Positions 47,901 to 53,037 of a DNA stretch of 64,000 nt are shown here, in pieces (position 1 is the first letter of the stretch; each line of letters opens with the position of its first letter). The stretch is from Luteimicrobium subarcticum (GTDB taxonomy: Bacteria > Actinomycetota > Actinomycetes > Actinomycetales > Cellulomonadaceae), in assembly GCF_002798015.1 (NCBI RefSeq), contig NZ_PGTZ01000009.1, positions 1 to 64,000 on the forward strand, in the 5' to 3' direction. The position numbers and the translations under genes are program-made. The notes beneath the pieces are model-generated. The model saw only the letters and a list, made by a program, of their open reading frames with translations, was not told where the DNA came from and made no database searches.

Positions 47901-48858
47901 CCGACGCACCCGGACCGTACGTCTGCTGGCCCGCGACGGGGCGCGCGCACGTGTTGATGGCGCTCGAGAACGCGTTGGTCGACCCCCCGCCGGCCTGCGT
48001 CACGAGGAACTGCGGCGTTGCCCCGACCCCGCTGCCGAAGCAGCTGTGCGACCCGATGTCGACGGAGAACTGGTAGTAGTTCCCGGCCGTCGCGGCCAAC
48101 GGCGTCCGGGTCTGCATCATCGTGCCCGCCGCGATCGACGACCCCGGGTCGTTCGTGTACGACGTCACGATGTGGTTGTCGGCGGGGTTCGCCGGGATGC
48201 CCAGCTGGTCGCGGATCGCCGCGTACGGATAGGTGGCCGCCGCCGCGTACGTCCCCATGTCGTTCGCGAGGAGACGCTCCGCGTTGAACCAGATCAACCA
48301 GGGCTGCGCCGTCGAGCCACGGTTGCAGCCGGGGCGCGCGGTCACGGGGAGCAGGTTCGCCCCGGTCGTCAGCTCCCCCGTGCCGTTGCGGGCCGGTACG
48401 GACGCTCCCGCCTTGATGACGATGCCGTTGCAGTCGTTCGTCGCAGCCCACTGCTGGTCGGCGGTGTAGGTCGTCCCGTCGGCGCTCACGTAGCCCGGCT
48501 GGTAGCCCGCCGTGCCGGACGTCGCACCGTACGGGTACTCCGTCAGTGTCTGGACGTACCCGTTCGGCAGGTCCGACCAGTCGCTGTCGACGTTCGTCGC
48601 CGCGGTCGGTGTGCCGAAGTTCTCGAAGTTCTCGACGTGGATGAGCTGGGGCATGTCCATGACGCCCGGGTTCCCGGGCGCGGCAGCGGCCTCGGGTGCC
48701 GTGGCCGTGTCGACCGCCACGACCGTCACCGGGATCGCGACGAGCGCGGACGCCGCCACGAGAGCGGACGCGACCGTCCCGTGCAGCGTCCGCGAGCGCG
48801 CGGCCGCGACGGACGTCCCGTGCGTCCGAACCGGACGACGACGCTCGCGACCGCGCAT
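38998..48858 (-). CDS. Giant LARTG-anchored surface protein with GEVED and 15 DUF11 repeats
   Basis: 3286 aa. A long Arg-rich signal peptide (residues 1-60) is followed by an adhesin-like N-terminal region (60-510), a DUF6923-type beta-propeller region (DALLFQQQPTVQYTLDLVTGQAAQVPGFTYSPSVNSVGVNALDGFVYGFDN, about 523-776), a GEVED domain (VDLGDAPASYG...GAVDGGEVEDYPVVV, about 783-955) and 15 DUF11 repeats (about 960-3200), each beginning with L.(I/V).K(T/S)(S/A).D and ending with a Cys pair. Repeats 5-15 are about 155 aa (460 bp). The end is a Pro/Thr/Ser linker, LARTG (3252-3256), a membrane helix and an RRRQG tail: a class E-like sortase signal. It is likely a wall-bound fibre for adhesion. 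No sortase gene is nearby. Confidence 0.88.
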   Translation of the reverse strand: MRGRERRRPVRTHGTSVAAARSRTLHGTVASALVAASALVAIPVTVVAVDTATAPEAAAAPGNPGVMDMPQLIHVENFENFGTPTAATNVDSDWSDLPNGYVQTLTEYPYGATSGTAGYQPGYVSADGTTYTADQQWAATNDCNGIVIKAGASVPARNGTGELTTGANLLPVTARPGCNRGSTAQPWLIWFNAERLLANDMGTYAAAATYPYAAIRDQLGIPANPADNHIVTSYTNDPGSSIAAGTMMQTRTPLAATAGNYYQFSVDIGSHSCFGSGVGATPQFLVTQAGGGSTNAFSSAINTCARPVAGQQTYGPGASAPNGSRQQQRTALVATYVGDVAVRATGSTLGLQVRNNQTAVGGNDTAFDNVVMLDSTPKLDKQFSAGPLTGGAYGTSAPGTLTWTVTNTYDPTNPSVDSGPKNGWSFTDALPSGLRVVNPSSYTTTCSAGTLSVTGSRVTAGGNLAGGVGSATEKSCTFTVQVTSDTAGTFTNGPSDVTTSGLLAPGSTSITFVQQPPVQCTGDALLFQQQPTVQYTLDLVTGQAAQVPGFTYSPSVNSVGVNALDGFVYGFDNSTQSVVRIAGDGTTANLGKPGAFPTTGPVATTDQWNAGDVDPQGHLWIAAGNTGTTTAYWMEIDLAPGSPTFMQVLGSGSVTKPVNLGQLSDWSYYGGSLYTVGTLAGGAANTWALARFDLTTHTFTNLGNVPALVAPDGAGSGATTGAKAFGATYTDSAGHLFASSNTSGQIWRFDLTAATPRLTGTFFAYGPASSANDGARCLAPPVTVDLGDAPASYGTTLASDGARHGIVGYDATTHTAPLMIGSTVDAEDDGAPSTGADGDDTTGVDDEDGTTSPISAVAGRALPVTLTATNTSSSPATLVGWVDLNRNGTFDAGERQQVAVPAGSGTASYTLTFGTASAGAQTSARFRLFPGSVTGSSPTGAVDGGEVEDYPVVVGVPGLQITKTSDAGASVVPGQKVTYTVTVRNTGTVAYTASLPATFTDSLSGVTDDADYGDDAASDAGGTFTTTPTGGGPATTSLAWSGALAVGATATVTYSVTVHDPVDGDGTLTNAVTGPPESTCATPTSAGCTTSTPVRALHLTKTASPTSGVGPGDTLTYTLTIANTGQVAYTAGAPAVVTDDLTDVLAHGTVGTPTVSPASGTATVAGTTMTYSGPIPVGGSVTVTYVLTLADPLTGDDVVDNAVTGPPESNCDDGTEDGCRTDTPILNPGLTVTKTSDAGASVVPGQKVTYTVTVENTGETAYTANRPASFTDDLTDVTDDAAFDADQASDAGGTFTVTGTDPVTALTWSGALAVGGTATITYSVTVDDPPDGDGTLTNAVTAPESACADGTEPGCSTSVPVRALTIAKSSTPGTVDAGGTVTYTVTVTNSGQVPYTDDDPATFTDDLTGVTDDADYADDAASDAGGTFTTTGNDPVTALTWSGALDVGATATITYSVTVHSPLDGDGTLTNAVTGPPESSCDLGAEPGCTTSTPVRGLQVAKTSPDLSTARVGDVVSYTVSVTNTGTAGYTADDPATLVDDLTDVRDDATWDGDATASPDVGTLTYAAPRLVWTGPLEAGATVTLAYSVTVTGAGDTTLTNTAFQPPPDSGCTAADTGACDDVTPPATCAGGIDPVTNLPCDTVTGDLPRLAIDKTSPDLAGAQVGDTVTYTVTATNTGSGDYTTDDPATVVDDLTGVLDDATWDDAAADPAGAGTLTYSAPRLVWVGTLAAGDAVTITYSVTVTGAGDATLANVAFQPPPDAGCTAADACDVTPPTTCTGGADPDTGLPCDGLTGGLGRLSVDKSSPDLAGARIGDTVTYAVTVTNTGTGDFTDDAPATAVDDLTGVLDDASYDADAAVTPPGGGTVTFSDPRLVWSGPLAAGDAVTFTYSVTLTGAGDLTVENVAFQPPPDSGCTAADDCDVTPPATCTDGTDPDTGLPCDTVTQDLPALTIVKTSPDLTGAQPGDVVHYSVTFTNSGPGDFTDDSPAVGVDDLTGVLDDATYGDDATVTPDGAGTLSDDAPRLVWSGPLASGDSVTVDYSVTITGAGDGSVRNVAFQPPPDSGCDAAAGADSCDDVTPPATCTDGTDPSTGLPCDVVDADLPRLTIDKSAPDLVSARIGDTVTYTVTATNAGPGDFTDDDPATVVDDLTGVLDDATYGDDAVATPSDPDAAGALTYSEPRLVWVGPLASGDAVTITYSVTLTGAGDAEVTNVAFQPPPDSGCTAADECDVTPPATCTDGTDTATGLPCDTVDGDLPRLTIDKSAPDLASARVGDTVTYTVTATNTGTGDYTADDPATVVDDLTDVLDDATYGADATASSASGDPAADGAVTYSAPRLVWTGALAAGDTVTITYTVTITGAGDLSVTNVAFQPPPSSGCVAADDSACDDVTPPASCTDGTDPDTGLPCDEVTADLPGLTLTKTSPDLAGARIGDTVTYTVTATNDGPGDFTDDDPATVVDDLSGLLENATYGDDAVATPAGGTLAYAAPRLVWTGALASGDSVSITYTVTLTGGGTVRNVAFEPPPDAGCTADGGCDDLTPPTTCTDGTDPDTGLPCVIVVGGAPELQLSKTSPDLAGARIGDTVTYTVTGTNVGSEPFTTDAPATIVDDLTGVLDDATWDDDAVASRTAPVGNGTLTYAAPRLVWVGALAAGGSVTVTYRVTVTGEGDGTLANVAFQPPPDSGCTAADDCDVTPPATCTDRTDPATSLPCDEVTQDLPRMTITKTSADVATALVGDMVTYTVTATNVGPGDYTAADPAVVVDYLGRMLDDATYGGDATATVTGGAGQGVLGYAEPRLVWAGALPSGASVTLTYSLTLTGQGDGQLDNVAHEPPPDSGCQVASLCTVPPPEVGSCVDGTDPSGLPCGEVDAGLPGLDVVKSSPDLTTAQAGDTVHYTVRATNIGTADFDATRPATVVDDLTGVLDDATWDDDAVVTTSDPDGTPGAPTFSAPRLVWTGDLAQGESVTLTYSVTVTGAGDLEVSNVAFQPPSDAGCTAADDCDVTPPDQCVPPDDLPVAGGGVGRLGASVPVRPSNRVAAFVGGVGDVDPETGLPCSTLVDELPQLTLAKSATPTDGVRVGDTVTFTVTATNVGPGDYTAARPATVVDDLTDVLDDATYGDDAETSLSSGELVYTAPRLVWTGTLGSGDVLEITYSVTTHDGGDGTATNIAFQPPPDTGCTAQEDGDCDVDPPTECTDGVDPATGLPCAEVEVPVVPPSSPTPTPTTPAPTSGPVSSPTSSPTSTEATPPLARTGASPWALGASGLVALLVGGVLVAAGWRRRQG
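39230..44340 (-). repeat. Tandem array of 11 long DUF11 repeats in the surface gene
   Basis: Repeats of about 450-470 bp with recurring segments (for example the CGTCGGTGCAGGTCG motif near 42136, 42606 and 43069) encode ...TSPDL.(G)(A)(R).GDTVTYTVTATN... units ending PPATCTDGTDP.TGLPCD. Units are similar but not identical, allowing in-frame recombination. Confidence 0.85.
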
Positions 48859-49118
48859 CGGTACCGCCCCTCAACCCCCGACCGAGCCGTGCGCGTGACC
48901 CGTCGCGTCCTGGTGAGCGGGCCGTGCCCCCAGGCCGGCCCCGGGCCCCGGGGGCGCGCGTCGTCGTGCGCCGTGCTGCCTCCATGGGAACCGACGCGGC
49001 GCGGTACCGCAACGCGGACCGGCCGCCGTGCGACCGCGTTCCCCCGCGCACCCGATGAGTCCGGGCGGGTGTCGGAGTCGGAACGTACCGTCGGAACCAC
49101 CCACCGGAGGAGGCGGAC

Positions 49119-50093
49119 GTGGAGTCCACGCTCGGAGTGCGGGCCCGCGGGCTCGTCAAGAAGTACGGGGACGTCGTCGCGCTCGACGGCATCGACCTCG
49201 ACGTGCCGCGCGGGACCGTGCTCGCCCTCCTGGGGCCCAACGGCGCCGGCAAGACGACGACCGTCCGGATCCTCACCACGCTCCTGCGCGCCGACTCCGG
49301 CACCGCTGAGGTCGCGGGCGTCGACGTCCGCCGGGATCCCGCAGGCGTCCGCCGCAACATCGGCCTGTCGGGCCAGTACGCCGCCGTCGACGAGTACCTC
49401 ACCGGGTTCGAGAACCTCGTGATGATCGGACGGCTCTACCACCTCGGCAAGAAGCGGAGCGAGGAACGGGCCCGCGAGCTGCTCGCCGACTTCCGGCTCG
49501 ACGAGGCAGCCGACCGGCCCACGCGCACCTACTCCGGCGGGATGCGCCGCCGCCTCGACCTCGCGGGCGCGCTCGTCGCCGACGCCCCCGTCCTGTTCCT
49601 CGACGAGCCCACCACCGGCCTCGACCCGCGCGGGCGCACCGACATGTGGGACGTCATCCGGTCGCTCGTCGCGCGCGGCACCACCCTGCTGCTCACCACC
49701 CAGTACCTCGAGGAGGCCGACCTGCTCGCCGACGACATCGTCGTCATCGACAAGGGCCGGATCATCGCGCACGGCACCGCCGACGAGCTCAAGGCCGAGG
49801 TCGGCGGCGTGCGGCTCGAGGTCGTGGCGCGGGACGAGGCCCGCCTCGGGGACGTCGAGCGGGCGCTCGCCGACGTCGGGTCCGGCGTGCCGCGCGTCGA
49901 CCGCGACACCCGCACCGTCGCCGTCCCTGTCGACACGGGGGTCCAGGCGCTCACCGCCGCGGTCCGGCTCCTCGACGACCAGGGCGTCGCCCTCGACGAC
50001 GTCGGGCTGCGGCGCCCCACCCTCGACGACGTGTTCCTGTCGCTCACCGGGCACGCGGCCGAGAAGGCCACCGAGAAGGAGGACGCACGATGA
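49119..50093 (+). CDS. ABC transporter ATPase, DrrA family
   Basis: 324 aa. Walker A GPNGAGKTTTVRIL, signature YSGGMRRRLDLAGALVA, Walker B PVLFLDEPTTGLDPRGR and the switch HTTQYLEEAD motif are intact. The C-terminal 90 residues (GGVRLEVVARDEARLGDVERALADVG...RPTLDDVFLSLTGH) are the DrrA-type regulatory extension. The GTG at 49119 follows GGAGGAGGCGGAC. Its stop overlaps the permease ATG by 4 bp (ATGA). Together with the permease it forms a drug or lipid exporter. Confidence 0.93.
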   Translation: MESTLGVRARGLVKKYGDVVALDGIDLDVPRGTVLALLGPNGAGKTTTVRILTTLLRADSGTAEVAGVDVRRDPAGVRRNIGLSGQYAAVDEYLTGFENLVMIGRLYHLGKKRSEERARELLADFRLDEAADRPTRTYSGGMRRRLDLAGALVADAPVLFLDEPTTGLDPRGRTDMWDVIRSLVARGTTLLLTTQYLEEADLLADDIVVIDKGRIIAHGTADELKAEVGGVRLEVVARDEARLGDVERALADVGSGVPRVDRDTRTVAVPVDTGVQALTAAVRLLDDQGVALDDVGLRRPTLDDVFLSLTGHAAEKATEKEDAR

Positions 50094-50896
50094 GCACCCG
50101 GACCGCCGTGAGCGACGCGTACGTCGTCGCGTGGCGCAACATCGTCAAGATCAAGCGGGTGCCCGACCTGCTGGTCTTCACCACGCTGTCGCCCATCATG
50201 TTCGTGCTGCTGTTCGCCTACGTGTTCGGCGGCGCGATCGGGCAGGGCGGGAACGCGCAGGAGTACCGCGAGTTCCTCATGGCGGGGATCTTCACGCAGA
50301 CCGTCATCTTCGGGGCGACCATCACGGGCGCCGCGCTCGCCGAGGACCTCAAGAAGGGCGTCATCGACCGGTTCCGCTCGCTCCCGATGGCCCCGTCGGC
50401 GGTGCTCACCGGGCGCACCGTCGCGGACGTCGCGAACAACGTCATCGTGCTCGTGGTCATGTCGCTCACGGGGCTGCTCGTCGGGTGGCGCATCCGGTCG
50501 TCCGTGCTGGAGGCCCTGGGCGCCTACGCCCTGCTGCTCGTGTTCGCGTACGCGATCTCGTGGATCATGGCGTGGGTCGGGATGCTCGTCCCGTCGCCCG
50601 AGGTGGTGAACAACGCGAGCTTCGTCATCATCTTCCCGCTGACGTTCATCGCCGTGACGTTCGTGCCGCTCGACACGCTGCCGGGTCCCCTGCAGACCAT
50701 CGCCGAGTGGAACCCGGTGTCGTCCGCGGCGCAGGCGTCGCGCGAGCTGTTCGGCAACATCCCTGCGGGGACGCCCGACCCGACGTCGTGGCCGCTCCAG
50801 CACGCCGCGCTCTACACGCTCGCGTGGTCGGTGGTGATCCTGGCCGTGTTCGTGCCGCTCGCCAACGCGCAGTACCGCCGCTCGACGTCCCGCTGA
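50090..50896 (+). CDS. ABC-2 type permease, DrrB family
   Basis: 268 aa with six membrane segments. MSTRTAVSDAYVVAWRNIVKIKRVPDLLVFTTLSPIMFVLLFAYVFGGAIG and LKKGVIDRFRSLPMAPSAVLTGRTVADVANNVIVLVVMSLTGLLVGWRI, WMAWVGMLVPSPEVVNNASFVIIFPLTFIAVTFVPLDTLPGPLQTIAEWNPVS match DrrB-type ABC-2 permeases (EL..G..DRFRSLPM region, loop PxPxxx). Couples with the ATPase upstream by a 4-bp overlap. Substrate unknown. Confidence 0.92.
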   Translation: MSTRTAVSDAYVVAWRNIVKIKRVPDLLVFTTLSPIMFVLLFAYVFGGAIGQGGNAQEYREFLMAGIFTQTVIFGATITGAALAEDLKKGVIDRFRSLPMAPSAVLTGRTVADVANNVIVLVVMSLTGLLVGWRIRSSVLEALGAYALLLVFAYAISWIMAWVGMLVPSPEVVNNASFVIIFPLTFIAVTFVPLDTLPGPLQTIAEWNPVSSAAQASRELFGNIPAGTPDPTSWPLQHAALYTLAWSVVILAVFVPLANAQYRRSTSR

Positions 50897-50962
50897 CGCC
50901 TGTCTCCCCGCTCCGTCGCCTGCCACCACCACCGACCGCCGAACAGGCGCCTGGTCGTCAGC
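50892..50962. repeat. Dispersed palindrome family, degenerate copy C
   Basis: Near the permease stop, GCTGACG/CGTCAGC (50892-50898, 50956-50962) and CGCCTGT/ACAGGCG (50897-50903, 50943-50949) are nested arms; the sequence CCGCCGAACAGGCGCC resembles half of the family arm. Imperfect, possibly a terminator. Confidence 0.4.
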
Positions 50963-51464
50963 CGCGGGCCGCGGCCTCCAGGCCGGCGACGTCCAGCTTG
51001 GTCATCTGCATCATCGCCGCGAACACGCGGCCGGCGGCGTCACGGTCCGGGCTCGACATGAGCTCCCCGAGCTGCTTCGGCACGATCTGCCAGCTCAGCC
51101 CGAACCGGTCCTTCAGCCATCCGCACTGCGACGGCTGGCCGCCGTCGGCGGTGAGCGCGTCCCAGTAGCGGTCGACCTCGTCCTGGTCCTCGCAGTCGAT
51201 GATGATCGACGCCGCCTCGTTGAACTGGAAGATCGGCCCGGCGTTGATGGCCTGGACGCGCAGCCCGTCGATCTCGAAGTCGACGAGGAAGGGGGTGCCG
51301 AGCTCGGCCGGCGAGTCCGGCCCGTTGACCGGGACCGCGCTGTCGTGCCGGGTGACGTCGAGGATCTTCGAGTTCGGGAAGAGCGACACGTACAGCTCCG
51401 CCGCCTCCAGCGCCTGGGTGTCGTACCAGAGTCCGAGTGCTGCCTTGCCTGCTGCCTTGCCCAT
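50958..51464 (-). CDS. PhnB/VOC-like glyoxalase-superfamily protein
   Basis: 168 aa. LWYDTQALEAAELYVSLFPNSKILDVTRHDSAVPVNGPDSPAELGTPFLVDFEIDGLRVQAINAGPIFQFNEAASIIIDCEDQDEVDRYWDALTADGGQPSQCGWLKDRFGLSWQIVPKQLGELMSS is the PhnB/3-demethylubiquinone methyltransferase-like VOC fold. Metal-binding residues typical of glyoxalase I are not evident. Start ATG 51464. Function unknown; actinobacteria carry many such proteins. Confidence 0.85.
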   Translation of the reverse strand: MGKAAGKAALGLWYDTQALEAAELYVSLFPNSKILDVTRHDSAVPVNGPDSPAELGTPFLVDFEIDGLRVQAINAGPIFQFNEAASIIIDCEDQDEVDRYWDALTADGGQPSQCGWLKDRFGLSWQIVPKQLGELMSSPDRDAAGRVFAAMMQMTKLDVAGLEAAARG

Positions 51465-51538
51465 GACGGTCCTCCTTGGCCGGGCCGCGCCGTGCGACCT
51501 CGTCGGTGTCGACCTTCGCCGGTCCGCGGACTCATCGC

Positions 51539-51614
51539 GACCGGGTGGTCGTCCCCGGTCGAGCGGGCTCCTGTCCACCCGAGACCGCGATCCCAGGTGC
51601 ACGACCACCCGTTC
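51539..51614. repeat. Dispersed palindrome family, copy D
   Basis: Arms at 51539-51552 and 51601-51614 match at 13 of 14 positions; the right arm ACGACCACCCGTTC continues GGCGG. It sits upstream of the VOC gene and beyond the 3' end of the winged-helix gene. No gene lies in 51465-51634. Confidence 0.5.
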
Positions 51615-51634
51615 GGCGGGCTGGGGTCGGGGGG

Positions 51635-51949
51635 CTAGGCGTCCGGGGGCTCCGGGTCGGGGGTCGCGACGATCTCGCGCAGCGCCGCGACGTGCCCGGC
51701 GTACGCGCGCCGGCCGTCGCGGGTGAGCGCGACGGTCGTCCACACGTGCCCCGCCCGACGGACCTTCGCGACGGTCGCGTACCCGGCGTCCTGGAGCACC
51801 TTGAGGTGCTTGCTCAGGACGGAGTCGGACACGTCGAGCGCGTCGCGGAGCACCCCGAAGTCGAGGCCGCCGACGGGGTCGAGCATCGCGACGATCCGCA
51901 GCCGCTGGGGCGCGTGCACCAGCTCGTCGAACCGGGGCTCGACGCTCAC
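51635..51949 (-). CDS. Winged-helix transcriptional regulator (HTH_34-like)
   Basis: 104 aa. RFDELVHAPQRLRIVAMLDPVGGLDFGVLRDALDVSDSVLSKHLKVLQDAGYATVAKVRRAGHVWTTVALTRDGRRAYAGHVAALREIVA is the winged-helix fold with the recognition helix DSVLSKHLKVLQDAGY. Related regulators control a membrane protein gene next to them. Start GTG 51949 overlaps the stop of the upstream membrane gene (GTGA), so both share a promoter at about 52447-52479. Confidence 0.88.
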   Translation of the reverse strand: MSVEPRFDELVHAPQRLRIVAMLDPVGGLDFGVLRDALDVSDSVLSKHLKVLQDAGYATVAKVRRAGHVWTTVALTRDGRRAYAGHVAALREIVATPDPEPPDA

Positions 51950-52443
51950 GCGGCCTCGGACCCGAGCAACGCGATCGCGACGCGCGTGTAGCGGCGCGAG
52001 AGCGTCGCCGCGGCCGCGCCGGCGACGACCGCAGCCAGGACGACGAGCCACCACGCGCCGTGGCGTCCCCCGACGAACGACGCCACGGCGGCGAGCACGA
52101 GGACGGCGCCGACCGCGACGAGCAGGGCGACGAGCGCGCGCTCGTGCACGGAGAGGGTGAGCACGATGCCGGTCCGGGCGCGGAACACGCCGATCAGCGC
52201 CGAGAACACGACGACCGCGACGACCATCCCGGCGGCCATCCACGGGAACGGGAGGGCGAACGCTGCGACGTAGAGACCGCATCCCAGCCCGTACACGGCG
52301 TCGTACCAGGGTGGGGTGCGACGCATCTGCTGGGCGAGCGTCGCGCGCCCGGCGGCGACCTCGGCGAGCGCGGAGGCCGCGGCCGACCGATGGGGCGCGT
52401 CGGTGGGCTCGTGGTGACCGGACGGGTCGGTTCCGTTTTCCAT
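51946..52443 (-). CDS. Membrane protein in regulator operon, possibly leaderless
   Basis: 165 aa. Four hydrophobic segments (WYDAVYGLGCGLYVAAFALPFPWMAAGMVVAVVVFSALIGVF, ALVALLVAVGAVLVLAAVASFVGG, AWWLVVLAAVVAGAAAATLS) follow an acidic soluble N-terminus. ATG 52443 is chosen because a -35/-10 pair places the transcript start within a few bases of it (leaderless). An upstream ATG at 52479 would be an alternative. Function unknown; coupled to the winged-helix regulator. Confidence 0.75.
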   Translation of the reverse strand: MENGTDPSGHHEPTDAPHRSAAASALAEVAAGRATLAQQMRRTPPWYDAVYGLGCGLYVAAFALPFPWMAAGMVVAVVVFSALIGVFRARTGIVLTLSVHERALVALLVAVGAVLVLAAVASFVGGRHGAWWLVVLAAVVAGAAAATLSRRYTRVAIALLGSEAA

Positions 52444-52446
52444 GTC

Positions 52447-52479
52447 GGAAAGTGTTGCCCCGACTTTCCATGGCGTCAA
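52447..52479 (-). promoter_or_regulatory. Leaderless promoter with overlapping operator palindrome
   Basis: On the minus strand TTGACG (52474-52479) and AACACT (52451-52456) are spaced 17 bp, and the ATG lies about 8 bp after the -10. The inverted repeat GGAAAGT (52447-52453) / ACTTTCC (52463-52469) covers the -10 and the spacer. The likely repressor is the winged-helix protein in the same operon. Confidence 0.5.
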
Positions 52480-52520
52480 GTGCTCGTGGCGGTTCCACGC
52501 GCCCCGGGTACCGTCGAGCC

Positions 52521-52859
52521 ATGACGACCGACACCCTCTCCCGTGTCCCCCAGGTCCCCGACACCGTCCCGACGGCTGCCCTCGTCGCCGCGGGTCTCGT
52601 CGGCGGGTTCGCCGCCGCCCGCGCCACGAAGGTCCGGGCGCTCGGGGGCGTCGTGCTCGCCGCGGCGGGGTTCGCCGCCGGACGACGCTGGCTGCGCGAC
52701 TCGGGCGCGCCCACGACCGCAGTGCTGACCGGGGTGTACCTCGTGGCGTTCGGCGGGTCGCACCCGCTGGCGAAGAAGCTCGGGGCGTGGCCGTCGGTGT
52801 TCACGGTCACGGCCGTCGCGGCTGGGACGGCGTGGGCGGTGCACGACCGGACGGCGTGA
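52521..52859 (+). CDS. Small hydrophobic protein, unknown function
   Basis: 112 aa: MTTDTLSRVPQVPDTVPTAALVAAGLVGGFAAARATKVRALGGVVLAAAGFAAGRRWLRDSGAPTTAVLTGVYLVAFGGSHPLAKKLGAWPSVFTVTAVAAGTAWAVHDRTA. Three hydrophobic stretches suggest a small membrane protein. I recognise no family. It is divergent from the leaderless operon and 178 bp upstream of the pyruvate phosphate dikinase gene. Confidence 0.6.
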   Translation: MTTDTLSRVPQVPDTVPTAALVAAGLVGGFAAARATKVRALGGVVLAAAGFAAGRRWLRDSGAPTTAVLTGVYLVAFGGSHPLAKKLGAWPSVFTVTAVAAGTAWAVHDRTA

Positions 52860-53037
52860 CCGCGGCGCGGGTGCGCCCGCGTGACCTTGTGACCACGGTC
52901 GGGCGACCTCCGCAGGACGGTTCCGGATCGTGACCGGAGAATGGTGTCCAGGTCACTGCGCGGGCGACCGCGACCAGGGATCGCACACGACCTGAGCGGC
53001 GTTCTCCGCGTCGCCGGCGACGACGCTGGAGGTCCTG

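Noticed and set aside
38611-49422. A 3603-codon open frame on the plus strand opposite the giant surface protein gene
   Set aside because: It is the antisense of a GC-rich gene with strong third-position G/C bias. The protein is Arg-rich without family motifs, whereas the minus strand encodes clear GEVED and DUF11 domains.
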